Positions 44,192 through 52,267 of a stretch of 64,000 bases of DNA are shown here, one piece after another. The stretch comes from an uncultured Flavobacteriales bacterium (GTDB lineage: Bacteria; Bacteroidota; Bacteroidia; Flavobacteriales_D; Crocinitomicaceae). Both the position numbers and the translations under genes were made by a program. The DNA lies in NCBI GenBank assembly GCA_903939755.1, contig CAJAII010000052.1:62001-126000 (forward strand), read 5' to 3'. How positions within the stretch are numbered: the stretch's first letter is position 1; every line of letters starts with the position of its first letter. The notes below the pieces were generated by a model, which had not been told where the DNA came from, made no database searches, and saw nothing but the letters and a program-made list of their open reading frames with translations.

Positions 44192-45574
44192 TTATTCTTT
44201 TGTAACAAAAGGATACGGCATTTTGCTTAAGTCCGCTTGAAATATATCATAGCTAAAGTAATCACCATTTTGACAGATACTTGCAAAAACACCTTGATTA
44301 GTTTTCGGGTTGAATTGAAAATGCGTGTCGTTATTAACGCTGTTTACTGCCAAGCCTAAATTAACTGGAGCACTCCAAACACCATCTACGTTTTGACAAT
44401 AATAAATGTCGTAGCCTCCATATCCAGGAAGGCTATTGCTACTGAAAAATAAAAATTTACCGTCGTTTGTAAGGTAGGGAGTAGTTTCATCTCCTAAGGA
44501 ATTAATGTTCTTTGGTAATGCTTTGGCTGTACCCCAAGTACCGTCTATTTTTGACACAACAAACATATCCATTCCTGAATCTTCTGCTTTTCTATCAGTG
44601 ATAAATACCATAATTTCCCCTTCCCCTCCATTTGGGGCTAAGGATTGGGTGGCAGAACCTTCAAAATAATCAGTATTTATTGATTTATTCTTAATAACAT
44701 CCATTGCTGAAAATCGGAATGGTGTTTCACCCGTAATCTCGAAGATATCTGAGCTTTTGGTAGTTTTCTCGGATGCCGAGGTGTTTATGGTACATAATCC
44801 ATATAAACCATCGTCAGACACAAAACTTAAGGCATCAAATCCATTCGTATTTAAATCGATGAATGTACTTGATTGTAATGCCCAATCTTTTAGTGATTCA
44901 TCCCAAATCGCATGGTACATGTCTTCGTAATATTGTTGATCATCTGGATTAATGTTGTTTCCTGTTGTCTCTGGCCTCCTTGCTGTAAAAAACAATTCTT
45001 TACCCTCTCTTGTTAGAATAGGAGCGTACTCCGCATCTATTGTATTTAAGCTGTTAGCAAGAGGCTTTCGTAAATTAAGAACCCCTGACTTCGAGTCTGC
45101 TAAGGCAAGTTCACATTGTTCGATGTACACTAAAATATCATTGTTTTTAGCTGCTTTCGTACCCATTATTTGCGCTGTTTTCTTGAAATGCATAGCTGCA
45201 ACATCTACACGGCCTAATCGATGGTTAATATTGCCCAATAGCTCGTTTAAACCCGCTTCAGCATCATCAAGTCGTGTAATTAAATCAAATGCTCGATTGG
45301 CGCATTCTTCTGCTGCATAATACATTGTCAGGTCATAAAAACATTTTCCCATGCAATATTGAATCTTCCAATTAGCGGTATCTTTTAATTCTGCTTTTTT
45401 TAACAATGAAATAGCGTCGTTTACTCGTCCTAAGTCATATAACTCAATACTTTTAGAAACCATTAAATTAACGCTGGCCTTGTCTATTGCACTTGGATTG
45501 TCTTTTTGTGTATAGGCTTCTTGACTTAATAAGAAACAACCTAACGCAATTACTATGTTTAAATGTTTTTTCAT
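44192..45574 (-). CDS. TPR-PD40 exported protein
   Basis: The product is 460 residues with a signal peptide ending QEAYTQ. TPR-like helical repeats cover about 30-150 (VSKSIELYDLGRVNDAISLL, YYAAEECANRAFDLI, HRLGRVDVAAMHF). PD40 beta-propeller strands cover about 170-440 (YAPILTREGKELFFTARRPE, ETTPYLTNDGKFLFFSSNSL, GYGGYDIYYCQNVDGVWSAP). This resembles the front part of SprE/PorE-like T9SS accessory proteins, but the C-terminal OmpA domain found in the other PD40 protein (8682-10292) is absent, so it cannot anchor to peptidoglycan that way. It is likely periplasmic. A TAATTTTA box ends five bases before its ATG. Confidence 0.85.
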   Translation of the reverse strand: MKKHLNIVIALGCFLLSQEAYTQKDNPSAIDKASVNLMVSKSIELYDLGRVNDAISLLKKAELKDTANWKIQYCMGKCFYDLTMYYAAEECANRAFDLITRLDDAEAGLNELLGNINHRLGRVDVAAMHFKKTAQIMGTKAAKNNDILVYIEQCELALADSKSGVLNLRKPLANSLNTIDAEYAPILTREGKELFFTARRPETTGNNINPDDQQYYEDMYHAIWDESLKDWALQSSTFIDLNTNGFDALSFVSDDGLYGLCTINTSASEKTTKSSDIFEITGETPFRFSAMDVIKNKSINTDYFEGSATQSLAPNGGEGEIMVFITDRKAEDSGMDMFVVSKIDGTWGTAKALPKNINSLGDETTPYLTNDGKFLFFSSNSLPGYGGYDIYYCQNVDGVWSAPVNLGLAVNSVNNDTHFQFNPKTNQGVFASICQNGDYFSYDIFQADLSKMPYPFVTKE

Positions 45575-45579
45575 GACTT

Positions 45580-45587
45580 TAAAATTA
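45580..45587 (-). promoter_or_regulatory. -7 box, TAATTTTA, of TPR-PD40 gene
   Basis: A TAnnTTTA match on the minus strand, ending five bases before ATG 45574. Confidence 0.4.
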
Positions 45588-45712
45588 TATAATATTATTT
45601 TCTCTGAGCTACTTGATGATATTTATTTTTTTTAAGCTAAGAAATGGGTGAAGATATTCTGGTATATTTAGAAGATTAAATGAATAGTAGTTCATAACTA
45701 TTTATGTATGAT

Positions 45713-46366
45713 TTATTGACCATTAATTGCTATTTCATTCGATTCTAAGATATGTAATCCAGGTTCGTTATTTTTAATTTCATGGAGTATTTTCATGGCT
45801 ATTTTGTTGGCATGAATACCACGATATTTTTTTAATGGCCCTAAGAGTAATGGATTCATAAGAGATAAAAATCCTTGGGATAAATATTCAAGTATTCTTG
45901 TTGAATTTCTTTTTCCCATCAATACAGAAGGTCTATAAATATAAGTTGACTTGAATGAAAGTTGGGTGATTAATCGCTCTATTTCTCCCTTTAATGCAGG
46001 ATAAAAAACAAGCGATTTCTCATTTGCCCCAATTGAGCTAATTAAATGGATCTGCTCATAGCCATTTTTTAATGCCATTTCAGCAGTAATTAGTGTATAT
46101 TCTAAATCAATTTTTCGATAGGCCTTTTTGTCTGGAGTGACTTTTCGCGTAGTACCTAAAGTGCAAATTAATGCGTGACCTTTAAGTTCTTTTAGTTGAT
46201 TCGAAAGGTCATCAAAATCTATGATTAGCTCATTTATTTTTGCGTTTTTATGGGGTAATGGGGATCTTACTACCGCAGTAATTTGGGTGAAAAAATCATC
46301 TTGACAGGCTAGCTCAATGACTTGTTTTCCGATTAATCCTGTTCCGCCTATTATGGTTATTTTCAT
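45713..46366 (-). CDS. NAD(P)-binding Rossmann-fold protein (atypical SDR)
   Basis: The product is 217 residues from ATG 46366 (MKITIIGGTGLIGKQVIEL); four extra codons to 46378 are possible but lack merit. The glycine-rich GGTGLIG loop binds NAD(P). HALICTLGTTRKV, IDLEYTLITAEMALKNGYEQ and STYIYRPSVLMGKR fit the atypical short-chain dehydrogenase group (NmrA/HTATIP2-like). Members act as redox sensors, chaperones or reductases; this one cannot be specified. A TACATTTG box lies nine bases upstream. Confidence 0.87.
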   Translation of the reverse strand: MKITIIGGTGLIGKQVIELACQDDFFTQITAVVRSPLPHKNAKINELIIDFDDLSNQLKELKGHALICTLGTTRKVTPDKKAYRKIDLEYTLITAEMALKNGYEQIHLISSIGANEKSLVFYPALKGEIERLITQLSFKSTYIYRPSVLMGKRNSTRILEYLSQGFLSLMNPLLLGPLKKYRGIHANKIAMKILHEIKNNEPGLHILESNEIAINGQ

Positions 46367-46375
46367 AAGTTTAAA

Positions 46376-46383
46376 CAAATGTA
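46376..46383 (-). promoter_or_regulatory. -7 box, TACATTTG, of SDR gene
   Basis: A perfect TAnnTTTG on the minus strand, nine bases before ATG 46366. Confidence 0.4.
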
Positions 46384-46429
46384 AATTTTTCTAAACGAAT
46401 TTGAATTAATTTTATCGAAAGTATATTTT

Positions 46430-46858
46430 ATGAAATGTGTTGTTTTGTGTTATCAAATTAATGAACTCTATTCGCAAGCTTTTGCCGATGAAAATCACTC
46501 AGGAAAACCTTCTGTTGATAATATTAAACATCATTGGGAAGATGAAATGCAAATTTCTTCGAATGTGTTGTCTGTTGAAGAACTAGAAAATGAATTCTAT
46601 TCTTTGGAAGGCTCCTATGCGAGTGGTGAAGGGTTCAAATTCGAAATTCCACAAATGCGCTTACTAAAAATAAGTTCGGATGACGCTCCCTTATGTTTTG
46701 TGGGTGCGTCTGAATCAATATTAGAAAAAATTGAAATTGTTAATGCGCCAGAGCAACATATTGTTAAGATATTTTTGAAGGATTTAGAGCCTATGGCGAA
46801 TCCTGTGCCTGGAATATATATCGCTACAAAACAGTTTCCAAAAGAATTGTCCGTATAA
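46430..46858 (+). CDS. Small cytoplasmic protein of unknown function
   Basis: The product is 142 residues with no signal peptide or membrane helix. It is acidic, with mixed helices and strands (VDNIKHHWEDEMQISSNVLS, LCFVGASESILEKIEIVNAP). I recognise no family. Its stop codon overlaps the ATG of the ABC ATPase gene (TAATG), so they are translationally coupled. It may be a partner of that ATPase, but nothing in its sequence proves it. Confidence 0.72.
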   Translation: MKCVVLCYQINELYSQAFADENHSGKPSVDNIKHHWEDEMQISSNVLSVEELENEFYSLEGSYASGEGFKFEIPQMRLLKISSDDAPLCFVGASESILEKIEIVNAPEQHIVKIFLKDLEPMANPVPGIYIATKQFPKELSV

Positions 46859-47802
46859 TGCTTCAGATTAAGGGGGTGTCACTTTCTTTTCAAAGGCCTG
46901 TTTTAGATCAGGTATCTCTTTCAATTAAGAAAGGTGAAATTTTGGGCTTAGTTGGAAAAAGTGGGGCTGGGAAATCTTCATTGCTAAAAATAATGGCAGG
47001 ATTAATTGATCAAGATGGGGGAGAGGTACTGCTGGATGGGCAATTATTACCTAAATCGTCTTTTCGTTTATTGCCAGGCGCTGAAGGAATAGAAATGGTT
47101 AATCAAGATTTTAAACTTGATCAATACCATACAGTAGAAGAAAATATTAGGGAATCAATTCTGTCTTGGTCGACTGAAAAAAGAACCCGGCGGGTAGAGC
47201 AAATGTTAAAATTGCTTGAATTAAAGGAATTAAGACACCAAAAAGCACATTTGCTTTCAGGTGGTGAACAACAAAGACTTGCCATTGCAAGAGCGATTTC
47301 TAAAAAATCAAAAGTACTGCTATTGGATGAGCCTTTTGCTCATCTTGATACACGCTTAAGGATTAAGCTGACCAATTATTTATTGAGAATTAGGGAGCAA
47401 GAACAACTATCAATTGTTATTGTTTCCCACGATGGTCAAGATATTTTAGGCGTTTCTGATACGGTTTGTATTTTAAAAAATGGAAAGTTAAGTGCTAAGA
47501 AAAAGCCTATAAATGTGTATTACAATTTGTCCAACAAAGCGGATGCACTGCTGTTTGGACCAATTAACGCTGTATCTATAAATGAAAAAAGAGTCTTGTT
47601 TCGACCGGATGAATTTACAATCAATAAAAATGGACAGATACAGTTGAATTATGTTGCCTCCGTTTTTCTTGGTTTGGTTTATTATAATTATTTTTATTCC
47701 CTTAAGAAGGAGGAGGTTATTCTCTTAAGTTTTGAACCATTAAAAAACAACATCTCTATTGACATTAATAAAAAAAAACAGGGCACAGCGTTGGTACTTT
47801 AA
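46858..47802 (+). CDS. ABC transporter ATP-binding protein
   Basis: The product is 314 residues. The ATPase domain (about 1-215) has Walker A GLVGKSGAGKSSLLK, Q-loop MVNQDFKLDQ, signature LLSGGEQQRLAIARAI, Walker B KVLLLDEPFAHLD and switch His in VIVSHDG. The C-terminal 90 residues look like a TOBE-type beta domain (GPINAVSINEKRVLFRPDEF), as in importers for sulfate, spermidine or similar. No permease or binding protein is nearby. Its 3' end overlaps the YihY-type gene by 44 bases. Confidence 0.9.
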   Translation: MLQIKGVSLSFQRPVLDQVSLSIKKGEILGLVGKSGAGKSSLLKIMAGLIDQDGGEVLLDGQLLPKSSFRLLPGAEGIEMVNQDFKLDQYHTVEENIRESILSWSTEKRTRRVEQMLKLLELKELRHQKAHLLSGGEQQRLAIARAISKKSKVLLLDEPFAHLDTRLRIKLTNYLLRIREQEQLSIVIVSHDGQDILGVSDTVCILKNGKLSAKKKPINVYYNLSNKADALLFGPINAVSINEKRVLFRPDEFTINKNGQIQLNYVASVFLGLVYYNYFYSLKKEEVILLSFEPLKNNISIDINKKKQGTALVL

Positions 47803-48625
47803 CTTTCAGATTCTAAAGCTAGCTTTTGTAAATTATGTTAAAGAAGGGGCTTTTTTTCATGGAGCTGCATTGGCTTATTATACCCTTTTTGCATTGGTTC
47901 CTATCCTTTATTTATCTATATCTACATTCGGTAAAATTGTTGGGCATGACAAAATGATTTCTCTCATCCAGCAATTATTCAAAGAAAAAATTGGATTGTC
48001 AGATTCCGATAAGATTATGGATTTTTTAAATGTCATTGATATAAAAAATGGAAGTTGGCTGATGGAGGTATTTAGTGTTTTCGTTTTGCTTTATGCTTGC
48101 TCCGCTTTTCTTGTTTCATTAAAAAGAAGTTTAAATGAATTTCTTGTTGCAAAACAACATGGCAACCAAAACATTATCCTTAATATTATTGGCTTTCGTT
48201 TTTTATCTGTTTTCTTATTGGCGATTTTTGCACTGGTCATTATATTATTTTATTTTTTTCAAATTTTTGCGGTTTCTCTTTTGGAACAATGGATGATGTC
48301 TCACAATGGAGTGGTCGATTTTAGCATGTATTTATTAAATCATTTACTTTCTATTACAAGTAATGTGATAATTTTTTGGGTGATTTTTAAATATGTGAAT
48401 GATGCCAAGTTGTCTTCTAAATTAGCATTGAAAGGTGCAATCCTCACAGCAATACTCTTGTATGCAAGTCAATTAGTTATAAAATATTACTTACAAAATT
48501 ATTTTTTTCTTGGCAAATCAGGTATTGCGGGCTCACTTTTTATACTTTTGGCTTGGGTAAACTATTCAGCTCAAATTATCTTTTTTGGCGCAAAATATAC
48601 ACATGTCCTGCAGCAAAAAAACTAA
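47759..48625 (+). CDS. YihY/BrkB-family inner-membrane protein
   Basis: The product is 288 residues with six predicted helices. The family signature is near the N-terminus: GAFFHGAALAYYTLFALVPILYLSIS, followed by the amphipathic region and RSLNEFLVAKQHGNQ. The C-terminal motif AGSLFILLAWVNYSAQIIFFGAKYTHV is typical. These proteins were once called RNase BN by mistake; they are membrane proteins, possibly involved in phospholipid or envelope transport. The gene overlaps the ABC ATPase by 44 bases, which suggests co-expression. The start ATG 47759 precedes the family start by about 15 residues, so a later start is possible. Confidence 0.88.
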   Translation: MTLIKKNRAQRWYFNFQILKLAFVNYVKEGAFFHGAALAYYTLFALVPILYLSISTFGKIVGHDKMISLIQQLFKEKIGLSDSDKIMDFLNVIDIKNGSWLMEVFSVFVLLYACSAFLVSLKRSLNEFLVAKQHGNQNIILNIIGFRFLSVFLLAIFALVIILFYFFQIFAVSLLEQWMMSHNGVVDFSMYLLNHLLSITSNVIIFWVIFKYVNDAKLSSKLALKGAILTAILLYASQLVIKYYLQNYFFLGKSGIAGSLFILLAWVNYSAQIIFFGAKYTHVLQQKN

Positions 48626-48738
48626 AGGCCTTGCCTAATTATTTTTTTATCCTTTAATGTATTATTATATTTTGTTGGGGTAATTTTATCTGTTATCATG
48701 AATTTTATATAAAAAGTTTATCTTTATTCAATAATTTT

Positions 48739-48746
48739 TACATTTA
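48739..48746 (+). promoter_or_regulatory. -7 box, TACATTTA, of OmpA-lipoprotein gene
   Basis: A TAnnTTTA match, ending five bases before ATG 48752. Confidence 0.4.
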
Positions 48747-48751
48747 TCGCT

Positions 48752-49669
48752 ATGAATAAGTCAAGTTTGGTATTTTTTATTATTTGTTCTCTTGTATTAT
48801 TTGCCTGTAAAGATACAGGTGTGCTTGTAAAACCTAAATTTAAAACAACCGTCTTTCGTGGAGTACAAGGCGAAACTGAAGTAAATACTTTTAATCGTAA
48901 GCAAGCAGAACGCGAAAAAAGCCTTGCTGCAACGTTGGAAAAGGCCGATGAGGCATTACGTCGATTGGAAGATCAGAAACAAATGTTTTATTCAATCGAT
49001 AGTTCTGAAAGGATTAACGAGATAGATGTACAGTTGAATAAATTGATAGAAAGAACTAAGCAAATTATTGATTTGTTAAATGAAACAGATCCTTATTCGC
49101 CTGCAGGTAATGAAAAGGCTTTGCGCTTAGCTGTAGAATTAAATGATTTGTTGTACAATTATGTTTACCCAATTGGTGAATTAATTGTTTCTAATAAAGA
49201 AATAAAAAATATCTCTGCCGATATAAGTTTTGATACGGGGAGTTCTGTACTAACCAAACAAGGTAAGTTAGCAATAACGGTTTTGATAGAGACAATTACG
49301 AAGGATATTGCGGAATGGAAAGTTTATTTAAATCAGCACAATGAAAATGTTTTTGATCAAGAGGAGTATAAAACGATATTAATCATTAATGGTTATTCGG
49401 ACCTTCAAGGTTCCGGTAATGCAACTGATCGGGCTGAAAAGAACCTTGAATTGTCTAAAAAAAGAGCCGCTGCTGTCGCTGCAGAATTTGAAAAACAATT
49501 GACGGAATTAAACACGAAATTGAAATTGACTTACAATGTTAAGTTTTATGGCCAAGGAGAAAATTTACCCCCGAAACAAGTGGAGAATGGTAAGGTTAAT
49601 AATCCTGATAGAAGGATCACAACTGTCAGCATGGTTGTTGGACCTAAAATCTTGCTTTATATGGATTAA
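48752..49669 (+). CDS. OmpA-family lipoprotein
   Basis: The product is 305 residues. The lipoprotein signal is MNKSSLVFFIICSLVLFACK with Cys19 as lipid site. A long helical, probably coiled-coil region covers about 40-110 (REKSLAATLEKADEALRRLE, INEIDVQLNKLIERTKQIID). The C-terminal OmpA-like domain (about 155-300) contains ISADISFDTGSSVLTKQG, LIINGYSDLQGSGNATDRAE and LSKKRAAAVAAEFEKQL, with PDRRITTVSMVV at the end. It would tether an outer or inner membrane to peptidoglycan. An extra insertion in the domain (about 200-215) is not usual. It is convergent with lptD (one base between the stops). Confidence 0.86.
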   Translation: MNKSSLVFFIICSLVLFACKDTGVLVKPKFKTTVFRGVQGETEVNTFNRKQAEREKSLAATLEKADEALRRLEDQKQMFYSIDSSERINEIDVQLNKLIERTKQIIDLLNETDPYSPAGNEKALRLAVELNDLLYNYVYPIGELIVSNKEIKNISADISFDTGSSVLTKQGKLAITVLIETITKDIAEWKVYLNQHNENVFDQEEYKTILIINGYSDLQGSGNATDRAEKNLELSKKRAAAVAAEFEKQLTELNTKLKLTYNVKFYGQGENLPPKQVENGKVNNPDRRITTVSMVVGPKILLYMD

Positions 49670-49670
49670 T

Positions 49671-52208
49671 CTATAAGAAACTAGGTGGTTTTCGCACTTC
49701 TATTTTTGCGTCTTTGAAGATGGAAGACGTATTTCTAATACTTAATAAAAAGCTTTTGTTTCCTCCAATTGGTGTCCAATAAAAGGAAAGTGCCCAACAA
49801 TGTAAATTTCTGTTTAAGGAAAAATTAATGTTCGTTAATTGCTTTGTTTGTATATCAAAGTTGATATTGCTGGATAAATTCCATCGTTTGGTAAAACTTA
49901 TATCTCCATTCAATACGATTGTTTGCACAAATTGATAATTATCATTCGATAAGGAAGTTTTAGATGTATTCGCATTGATGGAATATACATGAGATAAATT
50001 CATTTTCCATGGGATGTTAAAATAAATGGCTTGCTCAGGATGTAAGCTGAATTGATTGAAATCACTGTTCCAATTTGTTTTAACGGTTTCTTTAGCATCT
50101 TCTATAATCTCACGGCTTTTTTTTGAGGCAAATGTGAGGGTAGTGGTGAAGTTGTTCGACAAAAAGCGGCCCAAAGATTGCCCTGTCTTTATGGCATATG
50201 TCCCCATGGTCTTTCCACTTATTGTACTCCAACTATACGGACTAAATCCGGAATTTGCTACTATATTGAGCCATGAAAATGGGCTTATTCGTAAATTCAA
50301 TTGAATGTTGGAAAGTGGCATGGAATCCTTGTTGAAATCATAATTCCCTGTTATCGAAAATTGATCGATAAGTCTGATTTTACGATAGCCTGTAAGGGTG
50401 TCTTTGTCTGATTTAACTTTCAATTCTAATGAATTATTAACGCCAAAAGTTAAAAAGGATGATTTACTGGAATTTCCAACATTGTAAATGCTTCGCTCAT
50501 ATTTTGAATAGGAAATGAGTGATTGGTTTGCCCCTGCATTTGCGGTCGTTAATTGATTTAGAAGCGGTACAAATCGATAACCTATACTTGGGGTCATTAG
50601 GTGACGAATTAATGGTTTATTTTTGCCTACAAGTCGGTAATAGCTGTATAACACGGTTGTAAGATTAACATTCATGCTGAATTCATGTGCCATTCCGAAT
50701 TTTGCAAGGGTGTCTATTTGTGGGCCATTGGTTAATGAATTATAATTTTTTTGAATTTGCTGAAAATTAATTTTATTTCCATAGGTAATACTCGGGGTTA
50801 TTTTTACAGAATTCTTGAAAAATCCAGTTGTTGTTTGTAATACTATACCTTGATTAACGCCATTCATAAATTCGTTTCCGATGCCACGAAAATCAAAAAC
50901 GGTTAAGAGTGAATCGTTGAAAGTGGATTTGTTTTGACTTTCCATGGAATAACTTAATCCAATACGAACCAAGGTTTTTTGCCATTCTTTACTTGGATTT
51001 TTTACCATGTTTTTAAATGGGAAAATGCGTGTAACGTTGGCATTGAAGATCGGACTGGTTAATGATATGTTCTTTGCAATTGAATTTTGGCGCAGCGAGA
51101 TTTTCATTCCCATTGTTACTGGCTTGCCGGGAAATGACCTGTTTAAATTTATGTCTGAATTAAAACTGTTGTTAAAATATTGGGGGTTGATTGGATCTAA
51201 ATTATTTTTTGTTTTGTTATCTGAAATAAAGTTGACATTGGATGAAAATGCCCAATATGGATTCGATTTTGCTTCCTTTCTATGAGACCATACAATCGAC
51301 AATTTGTTCTGCGCTGTATTAGAAGGAAATCCTTGCCTGAATTGCTGAAAACCTAAAGATAAGCGTCCGCTAAAAGCATAGCGTTTGGAATAATCTACAT
51401 CATTTCTTAATCCCCAACTCCCTCTGCTATATAGATTTATGTATGCGCTTGTTTGAAGCCGATCATTTATAGGAAAATAATAACCCAAATTTTGAACTCC
51501 AAACCCATATTGTGAAATGGGAATGAATTCTGGGAATAATAGGCCATGAGTACGCTCTTTTTGCTGTGGGATAATAGCAAAAGGCAGTCCTAAGGGCGTG
51601 GGGATGCCTTTAACCCACAAATTCATGGGGCCAGTTACTATGCGCTTGTCTGGAATTATTACGGCTTTTGATAACTGAAAATGGTAGTGGGGCTCTTCTA
51701 AATCGCAGGTCGTTAATCGTCCATTTTTTAGATGAATTTCATCATTTGGATATCTTTTGGCTTCGCCCATATGAAAATAAAACTCATCTTGTTTGATCGC
51801 TAATTCTTCAAGATATCCTTTTTCTGTTTTGGTGTTGTAACGCATACGCAAGCAGGTAATTACTTCTTGACCATCTGTAAATTGGGGTAATTCAACTTTG
51901 TTACTGTCCTTATCATAGCGATAGGATGCTTGAATTTCATTCGCATTAAGATCAATTAAAATATAGCCTGCAGTAAGCTTTATGTCTCCCATTTCTACTT
52001 TAGCATTCCCATACAAATGAACTTTTCTTTCTTTTATATCATTAAAAATTGAATCATTTGACGAGTATAATATGATGTCCACAATTGATGAATCATTAAT
52101 GGAAATGGTATCTTTTAAAGTTGTGCTTTGTGCACTAACTACAAACGATAGCTGCATTATTAACAATGTGCAGAAGATAATTCGATAAAGAGACTTATTT
52201 ACTGTCAA
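49671..52208 (-). CDS. lptD: LptD-like LPS-assembly outer-membrane protein
   Basis: The product is 845 residues. The start is set at TTG 52208, just before a signal peptide (TVNKSLYRIIFCTLLIMQLS to VVSAQ), because the longer frame begins with TTG 52259 and contains a -7 box (TAGTTTTG). An OstA-like N-domain covers about 60-190 (ERKVHLYGNAKVEMGDIKLT, LNANEIQASYRYD). A long barrel of Bacteroidota LptD type follows (LPFAIIPQQKERTHGLLFPE, GLRNDVDYSKRYAFSGRLSL, FSLNRNLHCWALSFYWTPIG). LptD inserts LPS into the outer leaflet. It is divergent from the amidase gene, with a shared 59-base upstream region. Confidence 0.88.
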   Translation of the reverse strand: MTVNKSLYRIIFCTLLIMQLSFVVSAQSTTLKDTISINDSSIVDIILYSSNDSIFNDIKERKVHLYGNAKVEMGDIKLTAGYILIDLNANEIQASYRYDKDSNKVELPQFTDGQEVITCLRMRYNTKTEKGYLEELAIKQDEFYFHMGEAKRYPNDEIHLKNGRLTTCDLEEPHYHFQLSKAVIIPDKRIVTGPMNLWVKGIPTPLGLPFAIIPQQKERTHGLLFPEFIPISQYGFGVQNLGYYFPINDRLQTSAYINLYSRGSWGLRNDVDYSKRYAFSGRLSLGFQQFRQGFPSNTAQNKLSIVWSHRKEAKSNPYWAFSSNVNFISDNKTKNNLDPINPQYFNNSFNSDINLNRSFPGKPVTMGMKISLRQNSIAKNISLTSPIFNANVTRIFPFKNMVKNPSKEWQKTLVRIGLSYSMESQNKSTFNDSLLTVFDFRGIGNEFMNGVNQGIVLQTTTGFFKNSVKITPSITYGNKINFQQIQKNYNSLTNGPQIDTLAKFGMAHEFSMNVNLTTVLYSYYRLVGKNKPLIRHLMTPSIGYRFVPLLNQLTTANAGANQSLISYSKYERSIYNVGNSSKSSFLTFGVNNSLELKVKSDKDTLTGYRKIRLIDQFSITGNYDFNKDSMPLSNIQLNLRISPFSWLNIVANSGFSPYSWSTISGKTMGTYAIKTGQSLGRFLSNNFTTTLTFASKKSREIIEDAKETVKTNWNSDFNQFSLHPEQAIYFNIPWKMNLSHVYSINANTSKTSLSNDNYQFVQTIVLNGDISFTKRWNLSSNINFDIQTKQLTNINFSLNRNLHCWALSFYWTPIGGNKSFLLSIRNTSSIFKDAKIEVRKPPSFL

Positions 52209-52247
52209 GTAATTAAAATTATATTTGTCAAGGGGTTTACCTTGATA

Positions 52248-52255
52248 CAAAACTA
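52248..52255 (-). promoter_or_regulatory. -7 box, TAGTTTTG, of lptD
   Basis: A perfect TAnnTTTG on the minus strand, located inside the longest possible frame. It implies that translation starts downstream, most likely at TTG 52208. Confidence 0.45.
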
Positions 52256-52267
52256 CCAAAATTCGTT

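Noticed and set aside
44171-44197. Bidirectional terminator between the PorP and TPR-PD40 genes
   Set aside because: The 7-bp stem is only A/T-rich apart from one G-C pair and overlaps both stop regions, so it is too weak to claim.
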